From Humulus lupulus (taxonomy: Eukaryota > Streptophyta > Magnoliopsida > Rosales > Cannabaceae): DNA of 64,000 nucleotides. Shown here piece after piece: positions 22,578 to 33,358 of the stretch. Every line of letters starts with the position of its first letter. Position 1 is the first letter of the stretch. The notes below the pieces were generated by a model. That model made no database searches and was not told the DNA's origin. It saw only the letters and a list, made by a program, of their open reading frames with translations. The translations under genes and the position numbers were made by a program. The DNA lies in NCBI RefSeq assembly GCF_963169125.1, contig NC_084795.1:146864766-146928765 (forward strand), given 5' to 3'.

Positions 22578-22774
22578 TATGCCCTCAATGAGCTAAAATT
22601 ACAAATTTGCCCTGTATAGCCATGTGGGGCCCACATGCATAATTAATTCACCTAAACATGCATTTCTAATCACATAATCATCAAACTCACATATTAACAT
22701 AATTAAATCAATTATTTCCCTCCCAGCACGCTAATCTAGGCCCTAAGCCTTATTTGCAAATTCTGGAAGCTAAA
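22578..22774 (-). repeat. Residual 5' LTR fragment of chromovirus 2 (197 bp)
   Basis: It matches 19537-19716 closely (shared GGGCCCACATGCATAATTAA and ATCACATAATCATCAAA). It is the first part of the LTR in element orientation. The terminal TACA has become TAAA before the ATGAG duplication. Confidence 0.85.
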
Positions 22775-23089
22775 ATGAGTATGCATAACTAAGTCATTTC
22801 ATGCTCATAATATAAATATTTTTTCTCATTGTTATATATTATGGGATGATTTTCCTACATTGAACATTATATATTGTGAAAAATGTGATTTTCTTGAAGT
22901 TCATCTGGTAATAACTTCCATACGTACGTTCATGTTGTATTCTAATTTCGAGGACGAAATTTCTTCTAACATTATTATATTGGAAAATCCCATTTTTTAT
23001 TCTATACGTAGAAATTTAGAGGAAAATAATATTGAACTAAAAATGTATTTGTTGACTGCCTTTTTCACTATTAACCTAATCTAAGAACT
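22775..23089. other. Old sequence between chromovirus 2 and Tat3
   Basis: No gene is seen. AATTTCGAGGACGAAATTTC at 22944-22963 (plus strand) resembles the pol 3'-end signature of chromoviruses, so this may be the remnant of a plus-strand element. Confidence 0.4.
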
Positions 23090-23927
23090 TGACAGAAACT
23101 AGAAGAAAATAACACAGAGGTTTTACATGGTTCAGGCTATAAAAGAGCCCTAGTCCAAGAGTCTTTGGTATTAGTGAGTTTGAAGCTTGTTTTAGCAAGC
23201 TTCAATGGTCTCTCAAGTAGTGTATATATTACTCCAAGTTTACAATGCTTAACTAGACAAAGTTCTGAACCCTTTACAAGGAGATATTCATGCCCTAATT
23301 ATAGAGGTCTGGGTCACTAATGCCCTTAATGGACAATTAATACAACATTCCCCATGATCTGGGGAGTAAAATACTAATTAATTGCATAGGGATGAACTAA
23401 TAAAGACCATGGACCCATGCAAATTACACGGAGACCATTTGCAAAAAGCTACCTACCAACCTTATGGGGAATAGGTATCTGACCGTGTCAGGATATAGGC
23501 CACGTCAGGTGGCAATGTAGGAAATATCGATAGTCGAGTGTACGATCTTGACACCACTAATCGAGGCTCACCAAAAGTAGTCAAATGATCTTTTGGTGGG
23601 CCACAGCTACGGCAACTGACACCTAGCAGCTACTTCAGATCTGAGGACAAGAATCCTAGACTTGGGGGATTGTGGAATGAAGAGAGCAGGGACCATCTGA
23701 ATGGTCCTCAGGGCATGACCTTACTTAGAGACATCCACACCTTAGAGGTGGGTCACGGGATGTGACCTCGCCCAGAGACATCCACGCCTTGAGGACAGAC
23801 ATCAGGGCATGGTCTCACTTGCAGACATCCTCGTCTGGCCAGATCATGTACAAAACCTCACTAGTGCTTGAGGAGCTTAGTTACTCCTCTAATGAATGCC
23901 ACATGTCCTCTGGTGAAAAAACAGTCA
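23090..23927 (-). repeat. 3' LTR of Tat3 (838 bp)
   Basis: Plus-strand ends are TGACAGAAACT and ACAGTCA, giving terminal TGAC/GTCA. The minus-strand polypurine tract adjoins at 23928. The left boundary relies on the inverted terminal bases only; the target duplicate cannot be tested. Confidence 0.6.
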
Positions 23928-23944
23928 AGATTTTCCCCCCAAGT
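23928..23944 (-). other. Polypurine tract of Tat3
   Basis: The minus strand reads GACTTGGGGGGAAAATCT, close in form to the Tat1 tract (ACTTGGGGGGCAAA). Confidence 0.65.
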
Positions 23945-24027
23945 CTTCACTTGTTTTCGAAAAGTGGAGACTTAGACTAAGAGCAGTAATTCGAAAGGTC
24001 TTCAGAAGGAGATGATTGGGCTCTTCA

Positions 24028-24035
24028 TGACGTCA
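24028..24035 (+). promoter_or_regulatory. TGACGTCA palindrome upstream of the Tat3 antisense gene
   Basis: A perfect TGACGTCA, the full-palindrome core bound by plant TGA/CREB-type bZIP factors. It lies 213 bp upstream of the antisense TATA box. TACGTGTC follows at 24143-24150. Binding is inferred from the motif only. Confidence 0.35.
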
Positions 24036-24247
24036 CTCTTGGACAAGGTACCGCCATGTGTGGACTCCCTATTGTTGGGCCTATCAATCTGTGCCATTAA
24101 TGAGGAGTCCAGTCCACGATAAAAAATGTCTAATCCGTACCCTACGTGTCTTTTGACCTCATACCCAAGGCGTCCTTTTCCCATGATAATGACCACGATC
24201 CACACCTCTTTGTTGGGGTGGAGTTGCTTCCACCCAAGCCATTCGAG

Positions 24248-24254
24248 TATAAAA
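24248..24254 (+). promoter_or_regulatory. Candidate TATA box for the Tat3 antisense gene
   Basis: TATAAAA lies 197 bp upstream of the leader donor at 24451, comparable with 171 bp in Tat1. A transcript start near 24280 is expected. Confidence 0.5.
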
Positions 24255-24279
24255 CTTTAAGAATCGCCTCTCAAAAATC

Positions 24280-24867
24280 ACTTTTAGCCTTTGAAATTCA
24301 AAAACCCCAGAACCTTTAAACCCTCTCCTCCATTTTGTGAGTTCTCAATGTTCTGGATGGTTGGCGAGAATCATCCTACTTCTGGTCAGACAACAATTTT
24401 TTTTTTTAAAGTTCAGAATCACTTCAGCACGTACAAGTGCTTCATATCGAGTAAGTTTTACATCTTCGTCTCTTGTTTGGCTTTCATTTTATTTTTTAAT
24501 TCTATTTAGGGTTTTAGGTGCATGCCTACGATTTTGAATTTTTAGCACTTCAGAGGTGATTTTGATATCTTTTAGAACTTTTTGGGCACTTTTTGAAGTT
24601 AAAAACGGTCGAAATGGCCTCTTAAGCTCTATATGTGACATTTTGTACTTCTGGACATTCAACCAAAATCTGGAAAATTCCCAAATTCCAGCAAAGTTCA
24701 TAATTCTAGTAGTGCTCTTCGGCGACCATCTTTTGGCCCTGAGGACACTCCAATCCCTTAGAATTTTTTCTTCCTTCCCTTCTTCCCAAGCAGTAGTATT
24801 AGGTTTCTCGTTTTTGGCCTATCTTTCTTCGGGTCATGACACTAACTGCTTGGTTTCTTGTGTTCAG
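24280..24867 (+). other. 5' leader of the Tat3 antisense gene with a 417-bp intron
   Basis: The leader exon (about 24280-24450) ends at TCGA|GTAAGTTTT. The intron runs 24451-24867 and ends TTGTGTTCAG, immediately followed by ATG (24868). The donor sequence, length and position closely match the Tat1 leader intron (4081-4505). Confidence 0.6.
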
Positions 24868-27800
24868 ATGTCCGAGGAGCTTCAACAACTACAACAACAT
24901 GCATTCTATGCGTTCGACTTTGAGATAACAGAGATGGCCTGAGAGGCGGGAAGACTACCTGAGACGGGAAATCGAGCGGCGAAGAGTACTGAGGCTCATG
25001 TGGTAAGGGAAAACCACCCCCGGGGTGGGGAGGCCTCTTCGACACGGCCTCTCAGAGGAAGAGGCGAACATGGTTCCCCTACCGTCAGGAAAATCCTATA
25101 CCCTCACAGGTTTCGAGGTAGAGGTGACCTCTAGCAATCTTAAACACCGAGGAGCTCTGAAGAGGATTACAACCCACCATGGGGTGGACACCAGTGTCAT
25201 GTGGCTGCACCTTTCTTAGAAGGGCAAGAGAGCGCATGAGAGCATGCATGACCTCACGGCCTAGAGCGCATCTCATCACTGGTGCTCCTTTGCCATTGCA
25301 CCAGTACTATGTCTACTTTTTAAAGTTTGTCGGCATAGCTCCATTCCAGCTATCCCTGAATGGAAATCTGGTGCTGGTTGGGATATTTGTTCTGTACAAA
25401 AGGCAGAATTGGTCCGCTCCATCCCCAACTGAGCTATTATATATCTACACTTTTCGACCATGCCCGAAGAAGGATGAGTGGGACGGGTACTATACTTTGA
25501 TGAAGCATACATCCTCGGGGATGAATTACAAGGCATGTAGCGTCAATGAGAACCATGCGAGGGACTATAAGGACCACTTCTTCTAGTTAAGTGGCTTCCA
25601 TACGCGGACCAACCTAACACTTCTCTTGGACTTCGCCAGTGTTGGTAAGTGTTACTCCTCGAGCTATTCAGTTTATTAGTCCTTCGCTTGTAGTTGCTTA
25701 GTAGTCTCAACCATTTCTTTTCAGATCCCTTCTGTTGCACACCTTTCATTGATGCCTATAACAAAAGGTTCCAGAAAATGAATGCCCTCCAAGAGGAAGA
25801 GATGAATCTCAACTTCCTCATCATCGAGGCCCTTCTTTGGCAGTATGACGTACTTCGAGGGGGGGGGGGGGGAGCAGAGAATAAGCCCCCTAAACCTCAC
25901 CAACTTTCGTGACTTGAAGAAGTTTCTTTACGAGGAGAGGCTCTAGATGGAGTATATTGCGATGAAGGCTCAATACGAGTACAAACAATATCTTTGCGAG
26001 GAGAACACAGAGAATGTGCTCACGATTCAAATCACCACAGAGGCAAGAGAGGAGAAGGAGCTCAAAACTGAGCTTGAGGCTAGGATCAAATTATCCTCTA
26101 TGACGCAAAATAAATCCCACATAGTTGTTTACTACGCCCATCATGTAGGGGAGGGAACTAGTCCCGACCAATCCTTATTCTCATCATCAATCCTCGAGTG
26201 TGGGAAAATATCAGGCATCCTTGGACTGATGAGGAGTATCAGCACTATCAAGACATTATTGATGTTTTTCTCCACCTTACAGATAGGAGGAAATACCCTC
26301 AAGGGTTCATGCCTCTGGACGAGGTGATGTCCATGCACGCGATATGGTTTTGTTGATACGACATCCATGCGACATAGGAGATGGGCCGACGTATCCGTGA
26401 TTTTTCCTATTCTGTTCTTCACCTGAAGGAGCCTTATTGTGGTGGGGCTTCCGAGGAGACTTCTTTTATGTTTTGCATGGATGTTATTTGTGTTTACAGA
26501 TTATTTCCTATCTTTTCCCACCAAAGACTAACCCTATATGTTTCTTTCTGGAGAAAGCATGGGCTTGTAAAACTTGATTAAGAAGAAGCCTCATAGGGTG
26601 ACGAGGCCCTCTCAAATAGACAATCCGGAGGCATCAGTCATGGTGCCCTCGCCTGTGGCGGCTATGCCACTACCGCAGGTGGTAGCGCCTCCAGCCCCGG
26701 TGGCTCCTGGAACTCCGAAAGTTGTTCCATTGGCCACTCCTTTGAGACCAATTGTTACTGATGAGGTCATTGACTTTGAGGTCTCCCCTCCTCTAGATGA
26801 GGGGCCCTCTTGGAAGGGAAAGGACACCTCACCTGGTGGTCTTTCCCGAGCACATCGAGGGAGAGGACATAGAAAGGCACAGGTAGATAGTTGAGTAATT
26901 CAACGCCCGTCTTGACAAGGGTAATGACGATTTCAAAGTTCTTGCGAAGTACCTATGCGAAGACAGACCGCATGGTTGTGTCTCTCCTCCTAGCCGCGAA
27001 GAGCTGGAGTCCCTCCTCATGGGGAGGGTTTGAGAAAGGATGACTCCGCTTGCTGCAAAACTGCTTCAAGGATTGACAGGGTCCCTGTGCGACATGCCCT
27101 TCTACAACTTTGCTCATTGTGGTAGTGACAACAAGATCTTGTTGATAGTTTCCAGCCACCACATAACATTGAGGGTAAGTCTCGAATCTTCAACGCCCAT
27201 TTTTTATTTAAGTTATTCATCGAGCTAATAAGTATTGTTTCGGTGCACGGTGCGACCTTCAACCAACGGCTCGGAGACATCGTTACCAGGAGGTCCTTCG
27301 AGCTAAAGGATCTTTAGGAGGAGATGGCACAACTCAAGGAGACTGCAGTCCCGTTGGCGGAGCACTCATTACTCCTGAAGGACTTGGAGGTTCTCAAGGC
27401 CTGTGTCTTAGAGTTAGAGACCCAGCTGGTTACCGGGCAGTCGAAGTTGTCATCTCTTGAGGACACTTTTGTGAAGCTGCTAGAAGATGCTGGGGGTCAG
27501 ACTCAGACCACGGAGGGGGAAAACAACAAGTTGTCAGCGAACCACACAACTATTCTAGAGGAGCTCTTCCTGAACCGGGAGGAGCTCTGCTTGAGTCGTG
27601 AGGATTCTTCAACTTGGACAGTCGAGCTGACAAGAGTCCAAGAGGAGGCCACCAAGAACAAAGAGGATGTCACACAGGCTGCCTCCCCGGTAAAGAGAAC
27701 AAAAACCTCCAGCTCTGAGCAGAGGAGCTAGAAAGGGATCTCGACATGATGGCAGATGACACCCTATTTGTGGCATGGCAGAGAAACAAGGAAATGGATC

Positions 27801-27970
27801 TGGCTTTCACAAAGGAGCCTAACATGTGGATGATGTTCGAAGAGTGTTTTCTAGATAAGGAGGCCAAGGAAGCCCAGGAAAAGGAAGCTGCGGTGGCTGG
27901 TCATGCTCTTGAGATGGATCCTGCCATCGAGGCGGTAGCGGAAGTTCCTCTAGGCGAGGGCCTGAAGTGA
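24868..27970 (+). pseudogene. Spliced antisense gene of Tat3 (Transposase_28-like plus coiled coil)
   Basis: The ATG at 24868 follows directly on the leader acceptor. The gene then reads, with several frame breaks, through NLKHRGALKRITTHHG (about 25130) and APLPLHQYYVYFLKFVGIAP with LVGIFVLYKRQNWSAPSPTE (25276-25440). The latter parallels the Tat1 domain (PLHPFYQG, LYILYKLKKWPEPTP). A phase-1 intron (25645-25724) sits at the matching place to Tat1's 3166-3246. Then come a Lys/Glu-rich part (25947-26080), a proline-rich linker (26574-26894), a donor at 27175, and a coiled coil (27324-27731: LKDLEVLKACVLELETQL). The end is GEGLK and a TGA at 27968-27970. Lesions include a TGA at 24940, frame changes near 25180, a TAG at 25584-25586 and a frame-disrupting G run (25859-25873). 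Function unknown. Confidence 0.7.
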
Positions 27971-28230
27971 GTTTCCTTTCTTTGTTTTGATTAAGTAGGC
28001 CTGCGTGCGTTTTTGTTTATTGTGGTAGAAACAATTTAATGCTCGAGCCCTCGAGCACAATTTTAAATAACTTTAAACCTTTGTGCAGTTTGCACTACTT
28101 TTCTTGCCATTATTACCTCTTCACTAACATGCTAAAACTTAGTAATTATGCAATTTGATCTTATTAATTTGGTTGGGTTTTAATGCAACTCAATGGAACA
28201 TAATGCCAAGAGAGTCCGAAACCTCAACCA
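27971..28230. other. Tat3 spacer just past the antisense gene
   Basis: Non-coding. A perfect inverted repeat TGCTCGAG-CC-CTCGAGCA lies at 28040-28057, 70 bp beyond the antisense stop. The spacer resumes at 43075 after the nested insertions. Confidence 0.55.
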
Positions 28231-29400
28231 TGTTAGGATTAATGCCCTAAAAGCATGTAAAGACATTATATTGATTTAAATAAAAGTACATTTTTATTAT
28301 ATTTGAGTATTATTATTAATGTTTGAATTAATTACATAATAATATAAAGAAATTCCTTATTCATTCATAAGAATATGATTTTGTCTTAGTAGAGAGAATT
28401 AAGATCATATATAATGAATCAAAAAGTCTGTAACATATTAAAGTAAGGATTCTTTAATGAATGGTTACTAGTGTGGTTTACTAGCATACAGGATGCAAGT
28501 GATCTAGATTCAGATTACTGATATGGATAGAAATCTTAGTAAAGTTGTTGCACATAATAGAGATTATATATGACAAGACTGATGAGAATTGATTATCTTT
28601 ATAAAATTTTCATTTGACATAAAGATTTAATTCTTATCATAATAGATGATCATTTGTAGATCAGTCTAAACCCTGAGTATTCATGAACTAGATCTTTTGA
28701 TTCACTCGTTAAGGTTTCTTAGTATAACAAGGCTAATGACTTTTGTTTTGGAGATTCAATATCATGAATGGTTGGAAACATGATTTACAATAATGGAATC
28801 CATACTTTCCTAACGGATCGAATATTGGAAGTGAATAGTTATTAAGCTCAAATCTATAATATGATTATAGATTAATTATTCTCTAGTGAATTAATGGTAC
28901 TTAGGGATCAAGAGGTGATTACAAGGGTAAAATGGTAATCTAGACCAACTCTAATTAATGAACCAATAAGTGGAGGATAGAACTACATTTATTTATTATA
29001 TGAATGAACTACATGAGAAAACTCTGTAAATATAATACTATAAATACTTAGAGTGCAAAACCATATGTAAAGTTGAGTATTCATGGAATTAATAAATAAG
29101 ATCATTAGATTAAAGAGTTGAATGAGTAATCTGGTTTAATGGATCTTCGTATTATAGGTCCATGGTCCCCAGATCACCTCTGTCCTACTCTGTCAAATGT
29201 AAGGATGTCAAAAGAAAGATTTGTAGAGAGGACTTAATTGCAAAGGAATAACTTTTCCACGACAAGGAAATAATTATGTGATAATTATGGGCAACTGATT
29301 AATGATGAATAAATTAATTATTTAACTATATAGTTTTTATTTTGAAAAATTATAGGTTAAAATAAATATTAATCTTGTTTGGATTAATATAAAGAGAGAT
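28231..29400 (+). repeat. Copia-type solo LTR, left part
   Basis: It starts TGTTAGGATTAATGCCCTAA, the style of the copia LTR at 55441 (TGTTGGGAATAGTGCCCTTA). It is interrupted by element A and continues at 42278. The joined LTR is about 1.96 kb with no internal domain. Flanks are AACCA (28226-28230) and AACCC (43075-43079), matching in four of five bases. Confidence 0.7.
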
Positions 29401-30114
29401 TTTGGATACCAAAAATCCACCATAAAAAAAATCTCCAGTACATGGTTAAAATACAAGGCTAAAGGTCACTTAGTCACATTATCAGGCTCAGACCTGTAAG
29501 TCTTGTGAAACCGGGAGATTGTCCCAATGGAAGCATCACCTTATGAGCCGTGAAGTATGGCCATGCTAGGCTAAGAGGCCAAGCTACGCGTCCCAAGAGG
29601 GCAGGTGCACGAGGCCCTCGCATAGCGAGGCCCTACTTGTCTTGACGCTGAGAGATGTCAAGGGCACTGGAGCTGTGAATGTAGGAATTCTTCCCTTGTG
29701 AATTCCATCCAAGAGAGCCACCCTCTCTATGCGAGGCTCACGGCTGGCCTCCCACGCATGCCCTAGCACTCAGACACGGGTACCCCGAGGAGCCACCCTC
29801 GCTAAGTGAGGCTCACGGCTGGCCTCCTATGCGCGTTGTGTCTACGCGAGACATCGCGTCCTGCCTCCAAGTGATCGCATAGGGTGCAGCCTCGCTAGAC
29901 TTCTCGTGTCCCGCATGCATAGACGCATGCATCCGAACATAGGTCCCAAAGGGTTGCCTCACTATGCGAGATACTCTAAGGACCTTGAACCCTCTCGCTT
30001 TGCAGGGAACTTCGCTAGGCTTCCCGCGTGCACCTTGCCTCGCCTCACGCACCAGCCATGGCAGAGGTCTCGCGGCCTCGCCTCGCACACCAGCCGTGTC
30101 CTTGAGGGCCTCGC

Positions 30115-30735
30115 GAGACATTGCTTTCCCGAAGTGTCTCGCACCCTTCGGGGCCTCATGAGACATAGCTTCCCCAAAGCATCTCACACCCTTCGGAGCC
30201 TCACGAGACATAGCCTCCCCAAAGCGTCTCACGCCCATCGGGGCCTTGCGAGACATAGCTCCCCAAAGTGTCTCGCGCCCCTAGGGGCCTCGCGAGACAT
30301 GGCCTCCACTAAAAGCCCCTCGGCCACGCACCAAGGGCCTTGCACACCCATGGTCCCGCGGCCCCTTAGGCGTCTCGCGCCACCAGCCTCGCACACCTAG
30401 GCATAAAGGCCTCGTGCACCCATGTGCAAGGGCCTCATGCACCCATGGTCCCGCGGCCTCCTAAGGCGTCTTGTGCCACCAGCCTCGCGCACCTAGGCAT
30501 AAAGGCCTCGCGCACCCGTGTGCAAGGGCCTCACGTACCTATGGTCCCGCGGTCCCCTAAGGCGTCTCGCGCAACCAGCCTCGCGCACCCGTGTGCAAGG
30601 GCCTCACGCACCCATGGTCCTGCGATCCCCTAAGGCATTTTGCGCCACCAGGCTCGCGCACCTGGGCATCAAGGCCTCGCGCACCCATGTGCAAGGGCCT
30701 CACACCACCATGGTCCTGCGGTCCCCCAAGGTGCC
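30115..30735. repeat. CpG-rich minisatellites in the element A LTR
   Basis: GAGACAT starts at 30115, 30160, 30205, 30250 and 30294, giving four units of 44-45 bp. The 3' LTR has only two such units (33998, 34043, 34088). A second, about 95-bp, repeat built on CCTCGCGCACC and CATGGTCC(C/T)GCGG follows to 30735. Confidence 0.8.
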
Positions 30736-31021
30736 ACGCACCAAAATAACCATCAGATACAAAGTACCCGTACGTGTACGGGTGTAGGACGTATGACCAT
30801 GAAGAGGACAGAAGCGTTACCCTGACATCTACATCACGTAGGTAGTGGAGGTATAAATTTTTATAGAGAGTGGAAACACTATGTGCACGCCTCTGACCAC
30901 GTACCAGGCCGACACCATGACCTTCTGCTCCACCACGACCTGTGCCACTACCCAAACAATGTACCTATGTATAGTCTTGTCCCCTGGGACCACAATGTAT
31001 AAGGAGCCATTAGAGCTCCAG

Positions 31022-31029
31022 TATAAATA
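31022..31029 (+). promoter_or_regulatory. TATA box of the element A 5' LTR
   Basis: TATAAATA about 200 bp before the LTR end; it is identical at 42077-42084 in the 3' LTR. Confidence 0.6.
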
Positions 31030-31224
31030 GATCATTACACCTCCAGAAAAGGGGTTGGAAAATTCATTGTAAGCTGAAGCTATTAAGAAATTTACAGTTT
31101 TTACTCCATTGTTGATCTGTGTTTATCCTTCCATAAGTCCATTCTAAGTTCTCATCTGAACATCACTTGACTTACCTTTGAGTTTTTCGATCTAATTTCG
31201 TTGACGAGATTTCACCGTCAACAG

Positions 31225-31244
31225 TTTGGCACCGTTTGTGGGAA
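31225..31244 (+). other. Primer-binding site of element A
   Basis: TTTGGCACCGTTTGTGGGA begins one base after the LTR. It resembles the TGGCGCCGT-type site complementary to plant tRNA-Asp, with changes. Confidence 0.55.
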
Positions 31245-32745
31245 GAACAAGCATCAAGCCAGCGTTCTTCCATCACTTCCAACAAAGAAAGATGCTAAGA
31301 CGTTCAAAACGCCTACGACAAATACAAGACGATGAGGTTCGCTGGGACGAAGTAGAGCGGAGGGCTTCCAAGAAAGACCCCCCTCCGCCCAAGCATGGAG
31401 GTAGACCAGAAGAGCCTCTTCCCCCAAGGGAGGAGAAGGAAGCATCATCCCCGGCCATCCGACTCGACGATGGTCATTCAGAGCCGCTAGTGCATCCACT
31501 TCACCATCCCCAGGTGGCACCACGCTCAGGCCACCAAGACCCAGGTGCATCGACGTACGGGCCAAGAAAGGGTCTCGGGGTATGCTTAGTAAGTTCCAGC
31601 TCAAGGACTCACTTCTACAGGGATAAGATTCAAGAGTTACATAAAAAGACTCAAAGGATGGAAACCATGATAGAGAACATGCAGGAGGTCTTAAGCGACC
31701 TACTGGAAGGAAAGTCAATCATACCCCTTCTAGGTGTAAAGAGAAGGAGCATGAAAATGAGGAAGACACTGTCCCCATAGACGATAAGGGAACCCGACTT
31801 TCCACCAGTAGAACTCCCCCGACAAGGTCCCATGGGGATCCTAGGCCGACGAAACGCCCCCAAGAGCAAAGGTGGAAGGAAGATGATGGTCGTAAGAACG
31901 AAGCAAAACTCACCTTAAAAGAAGAGCCCCTAGCGGTTCCCCCGAGGAACACCACCAAAGCAAGGGTTCAGTCTGAGGACCCGTGAGACTCCTCAAGCAA
32001 AAAAGAGGAGGGGACTAGACACTAAAATGCGAAGCCCTCGGGACAAAATTACCACTGCACCTGGGGGGCACAAAGATAACGAAGAATTTGACCGTGATTC
32101 GCCCTTCAAAAAGGAGATCCAGGCTGAGCAAATGCCCACTAGCTTCAGAGAGCCTCGCATGACTCCGTACGAGGGTACTATAGACCCAAAATATCACTTA
32201 GACTACTTCAATAACTTGATGAGGTTAAGAGGGGTCAATAACAGGGCAAAGTGTCATTGCTTTGTCGTTACGCTTAAAGGAGTGGCATACAAGTGGTTCA
32301 AGAGGTTAAGGCCAGGAACAATCAAATCATGGCAGCAATTCTCTGATGAATTTCTTCAGCAACACCATGCATCCTATGATTACGTCATGCCAATTACCAG
32401 CCTCGCTAACTAAAATAAGGCGAGAATGAAAGTCTGAAGAACTATATCCATAAGTTCAATATGGAAGCAACGAAGGTGGGAAGTTTAACCAAAGCAGAGC
32501 TCAAGATGGCTATTACAGCCGGAGTACGACCAAGAAGCAGGTTATGGGGCAACATGCTCAAAAGAGAAGTTTCGAATTTGGATGACTTCGAGAGAGAGCA
32601 CAAAATTACTTACGTGTGGAAGAGGGCCTTAAGAACTCGAATGTTGAAGAAAGTGAACCTTCCTCCAGTCGCCCTACTACCAATACGTCTGAAGATTCCA
32701 TATAGAAGGGGGCGTCATGCTAGAGGGGTCGTTGACCAAGTTTGA
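31226..32745 (+). pseudogene. Degenerate gag of element A
   Basis: gag would form the cytoplasmic particle in which reverse transcription occurs. An N-terminal frame (31226-31780) has a basic start (MLRRSKRLRQIQDDEVRWDE), a Pro/Glu-rich part and a short coiled stretch (IQELHKKTQRMETMIENMQE). The capsid-like core is at 32027-32413 (RMTPYEGTIDPKYHLDYFNN, AYKWFKRLRPGTIKSWQQF), recognisable as the retrotransposon gag family. It continues in another frame at 32461-32745 (MEATKVGSLTKAELKMAITA). Stops and frameshifts separate the blocks, for example a TAA at 32411-32413. No zinc knuckle or protease follows. Confidence 0.8.
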
Positions 32746-32802
32746 GATTGAACTAAGACCATCTAGCCATGAAAGTACTGGCTCGAGGGGAGATCACCTC
32801 AA

Positions 32803-33090
32803 AAATTGCAAAAAGGGTCTCAAAAGTAGACGCCTGCAAAAATGGTCTAAAAAGTAAACGCCTGCAAAAAAGGGGTCTCAAAAGTAGACTCTTACAAAAA
32901 GGGTCTCAAAAGTAGACGCCTGCAAAAAGGGTCTCCAAAGAAGACGCTTGCAAAACGGGTCTCAAACGTAGATGCCTACAAAAAGGGTCTCAAAGTAGAC
33001 GCTTCCAAAAAGGGTCTCAAAAAAGACACTTGCAAAAAGGGTCTCAAAGGAGACACTTGCAAAAAGGGTCTCAAAGAAGACACTTGCAAA
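32803..33090. repeat. About ten 27-30-bp tandem repeats in element A
   Basis: Units follow the pattern TGCAAAAAGGGTCTCAAA then (A)GTAGACGCC, about ten copies with point changes. They lie between gag and the polypurine tract, where Tat-type elements often carry tandem arrays. Confidence 0.9.
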
Positions 33091-33344
33091 AATAGTACTA
33101 TGCCTAATGACGAGAAGGACGCTTCTCGCAAGAAATAATAAGCATGCACAAAAATATATAAAAGGATAACTAGAACCCAAGGGGTCAATATATCCTTATA
33201 GATACGATCAAGGTGCACCAAAGAGACACCTATCGAACCCCCTTTCGCGTGGGCTCCAAAGGACCTTGAGTATGATAAAAACAAAATAAAAGAAAATTAA
33301 AAAAAAGAAGAGTCTACAAGAACGCCTAAAGGCCTCCCTATAGA
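33091..33344. other. 3' untranslated block of element A
   Basis: Non-coding. The stretch around 33088-33230 (AATAGTACTATGC, ATGACGAGAAGGA, AAAGGATA) is shared with element C at 51087-51220, linking the two families. Confidence 0.6.
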
Positions 33345-33358
33345 CTGGGGGGGGCAAG
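33345..33358 (+). other. Polypurine tract of element A
   Basis: CTGGGGGGGGCAAG precedes the TG of the 3' LTR. Confidence 0.8.

Larger units (their letters stand above)
17503..22774 (-). mobile_element. Chromovirus 2: minus-strand element with internal deletion and TSD
   Basis: ATGAG flanks both ends (17498-17502 and 22775-22779), so both original termini survive. The 3' LTR (17503-19716), polypurine tract and pol are present. On the far side only the first 197 bp of the 5' LTR remains (22578-22774), joined directly to the upstream edge of reverse transcriptase. One deletion removed the rest of the 5' LTR, the primer site, gag and protease. Confidence 0.85.
29401..31223 (+). repeat. 5' LTR of element A (1823 bp)
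   Basis: It starts TTTGGATACC (3' copy TGTGGATACC, so the TG is mutated) and ends CCGTCAACA. It contains CpG-rich minisatellites (45-bp units 30115-30294; about 95-bp units 30370-30735), an inverted repeat ACCCGTAC/GTACGGGT (30766-30783) and TATAAATA at 31022-31029. Confidence 0.85.

Noticed and set aside
25025..25279. Separate small genes near 25.1 kb
   Set aside because: These are frames of one frame-shifted antisense gene; reading across the shift gives continuous similarity to the Tat1 domain region.
29813..30955. Several long overlapping frames on both strands, rich in Arg, Ala and His
   Set aside because: They arise from CpG-rich minisatellites inside the element A LTR; unit lengths divisible by three keep frames open by chance.
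32803..33090. Regularly spaced repeats suggesting a CRISPR-like array
   Set aside because: Units are head-to-tail with no spacers, in a plant retrotransposon 3' region.
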